This document shows, in pieces, positions 23,942-32,306 of a stretch of 34,871 nt of DNA. The notes under the pieces are model-generated. The model made no database searches and was not told the origin of the DNA. It worked only from the letters and a program-made list of their open reading frames with translations. The position numbers were made by a program, and so were the translations under genes. Origin of the DNA: Mediannikoviicoccus sp037890055 (GTDB lineage Bacteria; Bacillota; Clostridia; Tissierellales; Peptoniphilaceae); the NCBI GenBank assembly GCA_037890055.1, contig JBBKBD010000021.1, one strand, 5' to 3'. Each line of letters starts with the position of its first letter. Position 1 is the first letter of the stretch.

Positions 23942-25789
23942 TCTGTTAATAAAATATTCTCTATACCAAATCAAGAATGCATAAACAGTCCAGATATATC
24001 TTTGGTTCATGGCCCTTTCATGGTAGTGGTCGTCAAGTAACTTCACAAGGGCGTCGGTGTCAAAAAATTTCTTTGCCACATCGGAAGTAATCTCTTCCTT
24101 AACCATGTTGTAGTACTTGTCCTCCCTTAACCAATATCTAATAGGTACTGGAAAACCAACTTTCTTTCTATTGGACCAGTCCGGTGGCATAACTTTTTCA
24201 GCAGCTTTTCTAAGTGCAATCTTAAAGTCGTCCCCGTCTATCTTGTACTTGTCAGGAATTGACGCAGCCACTTCATAGACCTTTGGATCTAGGAATGGAG
24301 TTCTAACTTCAAGACTTGAACATGAACTCATCTTGTCTCCCTTTAGAAGAATATTTCCTGGAAGCCAATACTTCATATCAAGTAGTTGCATCTTTTGTAA
24401 TTTAGTCTTACCTTCAACACTCTTGTAAAATCTCTTTGCCACATCAAATGGATTTTGACCATTTCTGTATTCAGGTTTTAAAATTGCATCTGCATGTTCT
24501 GGTTCAAACACCTTTGCTTGACCTATAAACTCTTCATGTAACTCAGATCCACCTTTAATCAAGAACTTTCTAACTCTACCATTTTTCATCTTAAGGGCTC
24601 TATTTCTTAAGAAATGTCTTAATCCAAATGGAAGTTTTCTATATTTATGCATATTTGCAGTTTCGCCATAGCTAAAGTAGCCACCGAAAAATTCATCCGC
24701 ACCTTCTCCAGAAAGCACGCCCTTTACATGTTCCCTTGCAAGTTTTGACAAGAAGAACATTGGAACTGCAGAAAGATTTGCATGGGGTTCGTCCATGTAG
24801 TATTGAATTTTTGGAAGAGCATCAAAACAGTCATCCGCATCAATAAGAACCTTGTAATTTTTCTTTCCCTTTATTTCAGAAAGTTCCTTTGCCAAGTCAG
24901 TTTCGTTATAATCTTTATCATAATCCTTAAAACCTACACTGAAAGTTTCGTCAGTTTGAGCCAGTGAAAAGATATATGATGAGTCAACACCACCGGATAA
25001 AAAACATCCAAGAGGAGAATGGCTTCTCTTATATAGGTCAACAGTTTCTTTAACCACATTTTCAATATCTTCCACATACTCATCTAGAGACTTATTAGTT
25101 GGCTTCATATAAGGCTTAAAATACTGAACCTTTTCCATGTTGCCATCCTTAATCTTTAGATAGTGACCAGCTTCAAGTTTATAAACACCCTTAAAGAAAG
25201 TCTCTTCATAGGCAGAGTATTCATTGGTTAAGAAAGGTTTTAAAGCCTTTTCATTAAATTCCTTATTAAAGTTTGGATTCTTTAAAAAGGCCTTTATCTC
25301 AGAACCAAATAAAAACGAACCGTCCTTAGTGTTTTTAGTATAGTACATCGGTTTTATTCCGAAGAAGTCCCTGGCAATGAAAAGTTCTTTTTCCTCCAAG
25401 TCCCAAACAGAAAAGGCAAACATGCCCCTTAACTTGTCTAATACGCCTTCCTTGTATCTGTCGTAGCCCTTTAATAGAACTTCCGTATCGGTTTTAGTGT
25501 GAAAAGTATAACCTTCCTTAATAAGCTCTTCCCTTATTTCATCATGATTATAAATTTCACCATTAAAACAGATTATCTTCTTCTTGTCATCAGTAAATAG
25601 AGGTTGCCTTCCCCTTGGAGTAAGATCCAAAAAAGCAAGTCTTCTAAAACCAAATCCAAGACTGTCGTCAGAAAAATATCCATCAGAGTCTGGGCCTCTG
25701 TGTTCAATTTCCTTAGACATGTCCTTTAGAAATTCATCATCTTCCTTTGTATATGAATTATTTTTATATATTCCAACGTAACCGCACAT
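23939..25789 (-). CDS. asnB: asparagine synthase (glutamine-hydrolysing)
   Basis: A 616-residue enzyme that makes Asn from Asp, ATP and Gln. The N-terminal class II glutaminase domain begins with the required Cys2 (MCGYVGIY) and has the RGPDSDG and FNGEIYNH motifs. The synthetase domain carries the ATP-binding PP-loop SGGVDSS (near residue 266), GEGADEFFGGY and LRTPFLDP-like EVRTPFLDPKVYE segments. The length fits the longer, Gram-positive AsnB/AsnO type. AAGGAG precedes the ATG, with promoter TTGATT-17-TATAAT. It may serve in wall amidation or in free Asn supply; context does not decide. Confidence 0.95.
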   Translation of the reverse strand: MCGYVGIYKNNSYTKEDDEFLKDMSKEIEHRGPDSDGYFSDDSLGFGFRRLAFLDLTPRGRQPLFTDDKKKIICFNGEIYNHDEIREELIKEGYTFHTKTDTEVLLKGYDRYKEGVLDKLRGMFAFSVWDLEEKELFIARDFFGIKPMYYTKNTKDGSFLFGSEIKAFLKNPNFNKEFNEKALKPFLTNEYSAYEETFFKGVYKLEAGHYLKIKDGNMEKVQYFKPYMKPTNKSLDEYVEDIENVVKETVDLYKRSHSPLGCFLSGGVDSSYIFSLAQTDETFSVGFKDYDKDYNETDLAKELSEIKGKKNYKVLIDADDCFDALPKIQYYMDEPHANLSAVPMFFLSKLAREHVKGVLSGEGADEFFGGYFSYGETANMHKYRKLPFGLRHFLRNRALKMKNGRVRKFLIKGGSELHEEFIGQAKVFEPEHADAILKPEYRNGQNPFDVAKRFYKSVEGKTKLQKMQLLDMKYWLPGNILLKGDKMSSCSSLEVRTPFLDPKVYEVAASIPDKYKIDGDDFKIALRKAAEKVMPPDWSNRKKVGFPVPIRYWLREDKYYNMVKEEITSDVAKKFFDTDALVKLLDDHYHERAMNQRYIWTVYAFLIWYREYFINR

Positions 25790-25818
25790 AATATCTCCTT
25801 AATACTTAGTCTTATTTG

Positions 25819-25847
25819 ATTATAAAGTGAAAATGAATAAAAATCAA
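25819..25847 (-). promoter_or_regulatory. promoter of asnB
   Basis: TTGATT (25842-25847), 17 bp, perfect TATAAT (25819-25824) on the minus strand, 30 bases before the start codon. Confidence 0.75.
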
Positions 25848-25921
25848 CGAAATAGACGTTCCAAGAGAAATTTTTTTAATTTCATACAAGTATTTTGCTT
25901 TTTTCTTCTCCTTGTTTTACA

Positions 25922-25935
25922 ATTACATATGTAAT
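25922..25935. promoter_or_regulatory. 14-bp perfect palindrome upstream of the ABC exporter
   Basis: ATTACATATGTAAT is a perfect dyad 28 bases before the ABC transporter start codon, in the divergent asnB region. Its size and place suit a small dimeric repressor; the regulator is unknown. Confidence 0.4.
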
Positions 25936-25963
25936 CATTTTTTAACATTTTAAAGGAGTCGAT

Positions 25964-27544
25964 ATGAAAAACATAATAAAAAAACACAGATCCCTATGGC
26001 TTCTTACAATCTTTGTGGGAATTTTACTTAAAGCAGCAAACATAGGTGTAGCTTACATATTGGCATCAATTATTGACACCATTACCAAAGGCACCGCGAA
26101 GGATTTGAAGAGTATCGGTATATATGCAGCAGTCATTCTTCTTTCAATTGTAGTTCTTGGTACATTGTATTCATATCTTGGTGGAAAGTTTAGCGAAAAA
26201 ATACTTACGGACACAAAGGAAAAGTTTTTTAAAAACATCTTCACAAGTCCAATCTACAGGTTTCAAGAAAAAAAGGTTTCATATTATTACAACACCTTAA
26301 CTCAAGACTTGGAACAGGTTAACACAAACTATCTTTCTCTAACCTATGAGATAATAGTTTCCCTTGGTGGGTTAATTGTAAGTTTGGCAGCTCTCTTTTA
26401 TATAAATATAAAGATGTCTTTGTTGTTCTTAGCAATGATGTTTATAGTATCCCTAGTTCCAAAGCTATTTGTTGGAATACAAACTAGAGCGGCAGAAAAC
26501 TTTTCAAATGAGTACGAAAGCTATGTTGAAGAGCTGGACAATATTCTTTCAGGCTTTGAGTCAATTAAGCTGCTCAATATTACAAAGGCACTTTACAATA
26601 AAATTTTATCTAAAGATGCTAAGATGGAAAATGCAAGAATGAATAAGAAGCTCGCAGACTATGGCACCCTATATGCAATTTCAGGAATTTCATTTCTTTC
26701 CCATATAGGCTGCATGATGATTGGTGCAATCTTTACTATGAAAGGTGAAATCACAACTGGAATGCTTATTGCAGCTGTTCAAATATTAAACTTCGTCTTT
26801 AGCCCCATTAGTGAAATTGCCCAGTATCGTAATCTTATGAAATCAAACGAAGTTATAAGAGATAAGCTTGAACCATTTTTAGTTGATATTGATGAAAAGG
26901 GAACCGAAATGACAAAGGGCGAAATTATTCTAAAAGATTATGGTATAAGCTTTGATGAAAAGGAAGTTTTGAAGGACTTGAATTTTAAATTTGAACCAAA
27001 TAAATCATATGCAATTATAGGTCCATCTGGATCAGGAAAGTCGGTCCTTGCAAAGTCGCTAGCTGGATATTACGAAAACTACAATGGCGATATTTTATAT
27101 AACGGCATCGAAAAAAGAGATATAAAGCCGTCAAGCTTAAACGAATACGTTCGTTATATTGGAACAAATAGCTTTATCCTAAACGATAACATAAAAGAAA
27201 ACATCCGAATGTATCGAGATATTCCAGAGAGCGAAGTAAGAGAAGTTTCTAAACTTGTAGGATTTGATGACTCATTTATAGAAAAAGAAAGCCTCGGTAA
27301 CGAAGGCAAATACATTTCATCAGGAGAGTACCAAAGAATTGCAATTGCAAGGGCACTTTTGGACAATCCATTCTGTCTAATCCTTGATGAGCCCACTGCA
27401 AACCTTGACCCTGTAAACGTAGAGGGAATTACAAAACTTATTGCAGACATCGAAGTTCCAATAAAAATTGTAATCACCCATCACTACACAGATGAATACT
27501 TAAATAGCTTTGATGAAGTTATCGACTTTAATAAACTTAAATAA
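25964..27544 (+). CDS. ABC transporter, fused permease/ATPase (exporter type)
   Basis: A 526-residue half-transporter. The N-terminal membrane domain (about 1-300) has five to six hydrophobic segments; the ATPase domain (about 310-526) has Walker A GPSGSGKS, Walker B CLILDEP, the D-loop ANLDP and the switch His in VITHH. Two motifs are off consensus: the signature LSGGQ is replaced by SSGEY, and the Q-loop Gln appears as Thr in RYIGTNSFIL. The protein is shorter than the usual 570-600 residues. It would work as a homodimer, since no partner half is adjacent. Substrate unknown; peptides or lipids are possible. GGAG precedes the ATG. Confidence 0.9.
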   Translation: MKNIIKKHRSLWLLTIFVGILLKAANIGVAYILASIIDTITKGTAKDLKSIGIYAAVILLSIVVLGTLYSYLGGKFSEKILTDTKEKFFKNIFTSPIYRFQEKKVSYYYNTLTQDLEQVNTNYLSLTYEIIVSLGGLIVSLAALFYINIKMSLLFLAMMFIVSLVPKLFVGIQTRAAENFSNEYESYVEELDNILSGFESIKLLNITKALYNKILSKDAKMENARMNKKLADYGTLYAISGISFLSHIGCMMIGAIFTMKGEITTGMLIAAVQILNFVFSPISEIAQYRNLMKSNEVIRDKLEPFLVDIDEKGTEMTKGEIILKDYGISFDEKEVLKDLNFKFEPNKSYAIIGPSGSGKSVLAKSLAGYYENYNGDILYNGIEKRDIKPSSLNEYVRYIGTNSFILNDNIKENIRMYRDIPESEVREVSKLVGFDDSFIEKESLGNEGKYISSGEYQRIAIARALLDNPFCLILDEPTANLDPVNVEGITKLIADIEVPIKIVITHHYTDEYLNSFDEVIDFNKLK

Positions 27545-27572
27545 AGACATCTCGTGGGAGATGTCTTTTTTA
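27544..27572 (+). terminator. terminator of the ABC exporter
   Basis: AAGACATCTC-gtgg-GAGATGTCTT (27544-27567) with a T run on the plus strand; the same hairpin may stop transcription arriving from the convergent dehydrogenase gene. Confidence 0.88.
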
Positions 27573-27573
27573 C

Positions 27574-28527
27574 CTATGAAACCACATTCACCGGTTTATT
27601 CTTTAAGAATCCATCTATATTGTCTACAGTAATCTCTGCTCTACTTATCATGGCCTCTTCTGTAAAGTAACCTATATGTGGAGTTACTAAAACATTTTTG
27701 GAATTTATTACTGGATCATTTTCTAAAAGAGGTGGCTCCTTATCAAACACATCTATTCCAGCCCCTGCAATTATATTATTATTAAGTGCATTTTTTAACG
27801 CTTCGTTGTCTACAACTTGACCCCTTGCGCAGTTAATGAAGACTGCGTCTTTCTTCATTAGATTAAATTCCTTTTCTCCAATAAGTCTTTCTGTGGTTTT
27901 ATTATAAGGTAGGTGAACCGTTACAACATCCGAACTTCTTAAAAGTTCTTCAAGACTTACATACTTTCCACCTAAATCTAAAACCTCCTTGTTTTCACTA
28001 TTTGAGTATGCAAGAATATCACAACCAAAGGCATGAAATAGCTTTGCAGTTTCAGAACCAATTGCGCCAGTTCCTATAACACCAACAACTTTTCCCTTAA
28101 GCTCTCTAAATCTATATCCAGCTTTGGTCTTAAGTTTTCTTGTCCTTTCATCCATAGCGATAATATTTCTATAAAGTTCCAGGGCCATCCCAACGGAAAG
28201 TTCTGCCACGGCAATATTAGCATATCCGGAAGCATTTGAAACAAGAATGTCCCTTTCCTTACAAGCTTCCATATCCACATGGTCAAAGCCTGTAAATGCA
28301 ACTGCTATCATCTTTAAATTCTTCGCACTTTTTATAACATCTCCCCCAAGAGGGCTGTTTGCAATAACTAAGATGTCAGTGTCCTTTACCCTTTCAATCT
28401 GTTCCTTTTCATCCTTTGCAATGCTATCATAAATTTCTAATGTATGACCTTGGTCAGTAAGTTTTTTAAAAATATCTCTTAATATATCCTCTTTAACGGC
28501 AAGAGGTTCTAAAATTGTTATCTTCAT
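27574..28527 (-). CDS. D-isomer 2-hydroxyacid dehydrogenase
   Basis: A 317-residue NAD(P)-dependent dehydrogenase of the D-2-hydroxyacid family. The nucleotide-binding fold starts at GVIGTGAIGSETA (about 147-159). The catalytic trio is present: Arg in NCARGQVVD, Glu in DVFDKEPPLLE and His in VTPHIGYFT. The substrate could be glycerate, phosphoglycerate or a branched 2-oxo acid; there is no C-terminal ACT domain, so it is not a long-form SerA. The start at 28527 (MKITIL) has AAGGAGG upstream; the longer frame includes that site. It appears monocistronic. Confidence 0.93.
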   Translation of the reverse strand: MKITILEPLAVKEDILRDIFKKLTDQGHTLEIYDSIAKDEKEQIERVKDTDILVIANSPLGGDVIKSAKNLKMIAVAFTGFDHVDMEACKERDILVSNASGYANIAVAELSVGMALELYRNIIAMDERTRKLKTKAGYRFRELKGKVVGVIGTGAIGSETAKLFHAFGCDILAYSNSENKEVLDLGGKYVSLEELLRSSDVVTVHLPYNKTTERLIGEKEFNLMKKDAVFINCARGQVVDNEALKNALNNNIIAGAGIDVFDKEPPLLENDPVINSKNVLVTPHIGYFTEEAMISRAEITVDNIDGFLKNKPVNVVS

Positions 28528-28633
28528 AATGCCTCCTTGATGCACTATTTATCTTTATAATACTATGGTATCATATTTTTATTTGAAAAAATGGGCAATT
28601 ATAAATTGTTGGAATGTTGTTGATTTTAAAAGA

Positions 28634-28660
28634 AAAAAGTCTTCGTTTCGAAGACTTTAC
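28634..28660 (-). terminator. terminator of the ATP-cone gene
   Basis: AAAGTCTTCG-ttt-CGAAGACTTT (28636-28658) is a perfect 10-bp stem with T6 on the minus strand. The stop codon of the ATP-cone gene overlaps the stem. Confidence 0.88.
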
Positions 28661-29040
28661 GCTTTTTTATATTGATTAAGTACTTTATTATATCCGTTTT
28701 CTTCTAAGGCTTCTTCTACATAGCCTCTTATTTCTTTTGTTGGGTAGACATTTCTTCTTATGGATTTCATTTTTTTAAGTACATCTTCTGTAATAAGTGA
28801 AATGTCTCCTGTTGTCATTCCCGCTCCCGCTTCGTCTGATGTAGATGCAATGGAGTTATAAATCTTTTCTTTATCAAAGGCTTCTACATTGCCTTGTTTT
28901 TTTAGAACCCATTCTCCTTCGTCTCCAAACATCTTGTCAAGAACGTCTATTTTTAATTCTTCTAATACGGAAGAAACTTCGTTTGGGCTAACTCTGTTTC
29001 CTTCGAAATATTCTAATAATATTTTTGTTAAGTCTTTCAT
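28657..29040 (-). CDS. stand-alone ATP-cone domain protein
   Basis: A 127-residue protein. Residues about 1-45 are a helical, acidic N-terminal region; residues about 46-125 match the ATP-cone: KKQGNVEAFDKEKIYNSI, then AGAGM, then ITEDVLKKM, then PTKEIRGYVEEAL and a final GYNKVLNQY. ATP-cones sense ATP/dATP in class I and III ribonucleotide reductases and in NrdR, but neither the reductase core nor the NrdR zinc finger is present here. It may be a nucleotide-sensing regulator acting in trans. The start at 29040 follows GGAGGAG. nrdAB is 9 kb away. Confidence 0.85.
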   Translation of the reverse strand: MKDLTKILLEYFEGNRVSPNEVSSVLEELKIDVLDKMFGDEGEWVLKKQGNVEAFDKEKIYNSIASTSDEAGAGMTTGDISLITEDVLKKMKSIRRNVYPTKEIRGYVEEALEENGYNKVLNQYKKA

Positions 29041-29155
29041 ACTCTCCTCCTTAATTATATATACCACGCTGTTTCAGTTTTAAAACAGATTCCATATTAT
29101 TTATTAGATTACTTATTTCTCTTTCATTCTATAAGGAGATGAGTTAATAAAATTT

Positions 29156-29398
29156 CTAAATATCTTCTCCTTTTAGCGACTCTAAAAAACTTTCTACTTT
29201 TTCTTCTTTTCCCTCAATTAAGTATTTAATAAAATTCAGGATTTTTTCCATAGCGTAGATTGTGAATAGTGCTATTACTAACTCTTCCATTCCTGCACGA
29301 GCTGGGAATGCTTTATAAAAAAACTTATAGTAGTTAAGTAGTAGCAATACCGAAAGTAGTATTGACAGTAAATGAAATAAAATTTTAGACTTTTTCAT
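29156..29398 (-). CDS. small membrane protein, unknown
   Basis: An 80-residue protein with two hydrophobic segments (about 8-28 and 37-60) and a Lys/Glu-rich cytoplasmic tail. No family is recognised. AAGGAGA precedes the ATG. It follows the lipoprotein gene by 22 bases and is probably co-transcribed with it. Confidence 0.7.
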   Translation of the reverse strand: MKKSKILFHLLSILLSVLLLLNYYKFFYKAFPARAGMEELVIALFTIYAMEKILNFIKYLIEGKEEKVESFLESLKGEDI

Positions 29399-29420
29399 AG
29401 CGTCTCCTTTTTAAATATAG

Positions 29421-29852
29421 CTATTTATTTTCTGTTTCTTTTACGCCTGGGTCGTTTATATAAATTTTTCCCTTATATTCTATTTCACCCTTTTCGTTTA
29501 CTTTGATTATTTCTTCTAGTTCATCTGCTTTTATTTGGTTATTTTCTTTGTCGTAAACTGGGTTTAAGTATTCTCTTTCGTTTAAATAAAATTCCGGGCC
29601 TGATTCTGATTTACTCTTCTTTTGCTTATACATTTCATTTTCAACCATTTCGCTTATTATTAGTTTATCTTCTTTAAGCATAATGGCGTTTGCTATGGAT
29701 CCACTAAAATATTCTTTGTCTTCTGGCGTAAAGAGGTGAACATAGTCTTTGTTTGCAAAGTTCTTTTTATAACCACCGTCTTTTCCGCATGATACCAGAA
29801 ATATTGAAACAAAGCATAAAAGTATTACAAGTATTCTGTTTTGTTTTTTCAT
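29421..29852 (-). CDS. lipoprotein, unknown function
   Basis: A 143-residue predicted lipoprotein. The signal peptide ends in the lipobox LVSC (Cys22), followed by GKDGG. The mature part is polar, with many Lys, Glu, Asn and Tyr. It would be anchored to the outer face of the cytoplasmic membrane. AAGGAGG precedes the ATG, and a TACAAT -10 lies some 35 bases upstream. It leads a small operon with the 80-residue membrane protein. No known domain. Confidence 0.78.
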   Translation of the reverse strand: MKKQNRILVILLCFVSIFLVSCGKDGGYKKNFANKDYVHLFTPEDKEYFSGSIANAIMLKEDKLIISEMVENEMYKQKKSKSESGPEFYLNEREYLNPVYDKENNQIKADELEEIIKVNEKGEIEYKGKIYINDPGVKETENK

Positions 29853-29985
29853 AGTAGCCTCCTTTGTATTTTATTTAGATTTATATTATTGTAACATAGC
29901 CTTGTAGTTTTTTAAAACGTTTTTATTTAGTGTTTTGTTATTAAATTGATAAATTTGGAAAGTTAAAAATTTTCAAGAATATTAA

Positions 29986-30650
29986 AATAAAAAGATATTA
30001 GACGTACTACCAACAAGGAAATTTGATTACCTAGATAAATACTTCAGACAAATACCAAAAGAAGAAAAAGACAAAGTAAAAATCTTCGTAAGCGATATGT
30101 ATAGACCGTATAGAGATATAAAGAAAAAACACTTTCCAAACGCAAAACATCTAATAGACAAATATCACTTCATAAGACAGATAACATGGGGATTTGAAAA
30201 TACAAGAATAGCAGAATCAAAAAAGATGAAAAATCAAGAAAGAATACACTTTATGAGAAGTAAATCCCTACTGACAAAGCCAATGATAAAACTACAAGAA
30301 GAGAAAAAAATAAAAGTATCAATAATGTTAGAAAGAAACGAAGAAATAAGAAAAGCATACCTAACAAAAGAAACCTTCTACAACCTAGTAATGAAGAGTG
30401 AAAACAAAGAGAAAGCTCAAAAAACATACAAGGCTGGATAGAATACCTATTAGAAGACGGATCCATTAAATGGAGAGCTTGTCTAACAGCTTTTAAGAAC
30501 TGGATAGACCCAATATCCAATAGCTTTGACTACGAATTCACCAATGGGTACGTAGAAGGAATGAACAACAAAATAAAAGTAATAAAGAGAATAACATTTG
30601 GAATGAAGAATTTCAAAAGATTTAGAAACAGAATATTAGCGCTTGAATAA
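29986..30650 (+). pseudogene. ISL3-family transposase remnant (5'-truncated, frameshifted)
   Basis: The translation in frame 1 from 29986 to 30441 reads like the middle of an ISL3-type DDE transposase: FDYLDKYFRQIPKEEKDKVK, SDMYRPYRDIKKKHFPNAKH, then DKYHFIRQITWGFEN. It ends in a stop at 30439-30441. The homology goes on in frame 3 from about 30429 (QGWIEYLLEDGS) to the stop at 30648-30650, with NGYVEGMNNKIKVIKRIT near the end. So one base was lost (or two gained) near the A6 run at 30419-30424, and the N-terminal third, with DNA-binding and first catalytic Asp regions, is missing. No start codon or ribosome binding site is present. Inverted repeats were not recognised. Confidence 0.85.
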
Positions 30651-30864
30651 TATACACAAATTGAATAAAAAAATTAGCTTTTAGGAAAAATAAGCCTATA
30701 AGCTTATTAAGTGAACCTAAAAACAGCAAAGAAGTGGCTATTTATATAGGTCTTTTAAAAGTAAGTGAATAATGATACATAAATAAGAGGAGATGCCAAC
30801 TTTATAGGTTAGCATACCCCAATGGATTCTTTAGAGCCAAGAAAATAAACACGTAAACAGCAAA
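30651..30864. other. gene-free junction between the transposase remnant and the island
   Basis: I see no gene in these bases. The DNA is still AT-rich and looks like residual mobile-element or old intergenic sequence; composition changes just after 30860, where the terminator of the right-hand cassette begins. Confidence 0.5.
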
Positions 30865-30898
30865 TCCCCTGCAAAGCTTGAAAACTCTGCAGGGGAAC
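30863..30898 (-). terminator. terminator of the NmrA/LigM-like operon
   Basis: TCCCCTGCA (30865-30873) and TGCAGGGGA (30888-30896) form a perfect 9-bp GC-rich stem on the minus strand, followed by TTTGCTGTTT. It is about 40 bases past the stop codon. Confidence 0.7.
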
Positions 30899-30936
30899 AC
30901 ATAAATTTTATTTTACCTATGTCATCATCTCCGGTT

Positions 30937-32286
30937 TTATCCTTCAAAAACAGGTATATCCGAAACATCTCGCTTTTGATTACTGATATAATCCTGATTA
31001 TACGGGAATCTGGCAACCTTTGCGCGAACCTTCATCTGGCGGGTTCCCGGCGTTCCCCAGAGTATTTCAAGCTCCGTCCCTTCTTTAGCATATTCTGCGG
31101 AAATAAAGGCCAGAGAAATCATGCTGTTATAGGTATAAGAGATGATTCTTCCGCTTGTGATCCCGATCTCCTGATCTGCAGCCAGCACCTTATCCGCTCG
31201 GTACACAAAACCAAACTCTCTGACAGAGAAAGAGTAATCAGTATCGGATGGTTTGGAAATATCCTCGCAGGGTTCGTCCCCAGGTCTGAGCATGGTTGCA
31301 AAGACTTCTGCCACATCCTCGGCGTTCCATTCTAGGGTTACGCATTTTTTTTGGGGATTTTTCGACATTTCAAGAAGGGCTTCTTTTCCAATGAAGTCAT
31401 GGTTGTATTTAATCAGGAAGTCCCATCCCACATCATAGGGAGTAACAAAGCGATCCTGAAGATTATCCCCTACACTTCCGAGAAGCTTTCGATTGAGATT
31501 GAACATGGATAACTGAGGCACTGTGCGCATATATTCTGTCATTTTCTCGCTGGTTTCCAGCCACGGAAGCGGATAGTGAAGATTGATATTCGGGAATCCG
31601 GCCTCCGTATGGTTAAACAAGTTATAAGCCTGTAGCCCAAGCTTTCTTGCACCAAACTTTTCACCTGCCGCCCATACCAGATTGTAGATCTCCGCATAAT
31701 CCGCCATATCTCCGTGAATTTCATAACCAAGGTTGCCGGACATGCCAAGCCTGATGATGCGTACCTGTTTTCCGTTTACCTCCTGGATTCTATGCCTGCC
31801 GAATTTGATGTCGTGAAGATTGGCCTGGAATGCGTTTTCCAGAATCTCTAAGGACTTTTCACCGGCAATCTGGATAAAATATTCCTTTCCTCTCATGTTT
31901 TCGCCATGAACATCTAAATCTGATGTATTGACATAATAAGAGATTACCGGATCAAGCCAGTAGGTTCTGTAACGATCTTCTCCGATACGGATTACAACGC
32001 CGTCTGTCAGAATCTGACCTTTCTCATTGCACATTACGGCATGGCGTATGCCGTTCATTCCCAGCGTGGTAAAATCATTTATACAGACCTGTCCCAATAA
32101 TTTAACGGCGTCCGGTCCGTATACATCATAAATTGGGGATGTCATAAGCGCCGTTCCAATCCATGCGCTGGTCTGATATGCCTTGATCTCATCCTCCACG
32201 CCCGTATAAGAATATGCCGTAATAAAAGATCCCTGTGGGAACATTAAAGTGGCGCCTTCCAACGCCGGATTCATCATTTCTGTCAT
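30937..32286 (-). CDS. GcvT/LigM-like methyltransferase (aminomethyltransferase family)
   Basis: A 449-residue protein of the glycine-cleavage T-protein (GcvT) superfamily. Family features: SPIYDVYGPDAVKLLGQVC near residue 50, RHAVMCNEKGQILTDGVVIR near 81-100, the RLGMSGNLGYEIHG stretch near 178, and a GKEALLEM..P.KKCVTLEW segment at the start of the C-terminal domain. It is longer than GcvT (about 365) and near LigM-type tetrahydrofolate-dependent O-demethylases (about 470), so a role in moving a methyl group from a methoxy- or methylamino-compound to tetrahydrofolate is my best guess. Codon use and GC content differ from the left part of the window. AGGAGG precedes the ATG. It follows the NmrA-like gene by 20 bases. 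Confidence 0.8.
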   Translation of the reverse strand: MTEMMNPALEGATLMFPQGSFITAYSYTGVEDEIKAYQTSAWIGTALMTSPIYDVYGPDAVKLLGQVCINDFTTLGMNGIRHAVMCNEKGQILTDGVVIRIGEDRYRTYWLDPVISYYVNTSDLDVHGENMRGKEYFIQIAGEKSLEILENAFQANLHDIKFGRHRIQEVNGKQVRIIRLGMSGNLGYEIHGDMADYAEIYNLVWAAGEKFGARKLGLQAYNLFNHTEAGFPNINLHYPLPWLETSEKMTEYMRTVPQLSMFNLNRKLLGSVGDNLQDRFVTPYDVGWDFLIKYNHDFIGKEALLEMSKNPQKKCVTLEWNAEDVAEVFATMLRPGDEPCEDISKPSDTDYSFSVREFGFVYRADKVLAADQEIGITSGRIISYTYNSMISLAFISAEYAKEGTELEILWGTPGTRQMKVRAKVARFPYNQDYISNQKRDVSDIPVFEG

Positions 32287-32306
32287 TTTTCTTCCTCCTA
32301 TTGTTT

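Noticed and set aside
30415..30445. Programmed frameshift joining two transposase frames
   Set aside because: The A6 run is not in the heptamer phase needed, ISL3 transposases normally use one frame, and the gene also lacks its 5' third; decay is simpler.
30251..30520. 89-residue hydrophobic open frame on the minus strand
   Set aside because: It is the antisense of the transposase remnant, where Lys/Glu-rich codons read backwards as Leu/Phe/Ser.
30919..31335. 138-residue open frame on the plus strand
   Set aside because: Antisense to the methyltransferase coding region, with no plausible ribosome binding site or domain.
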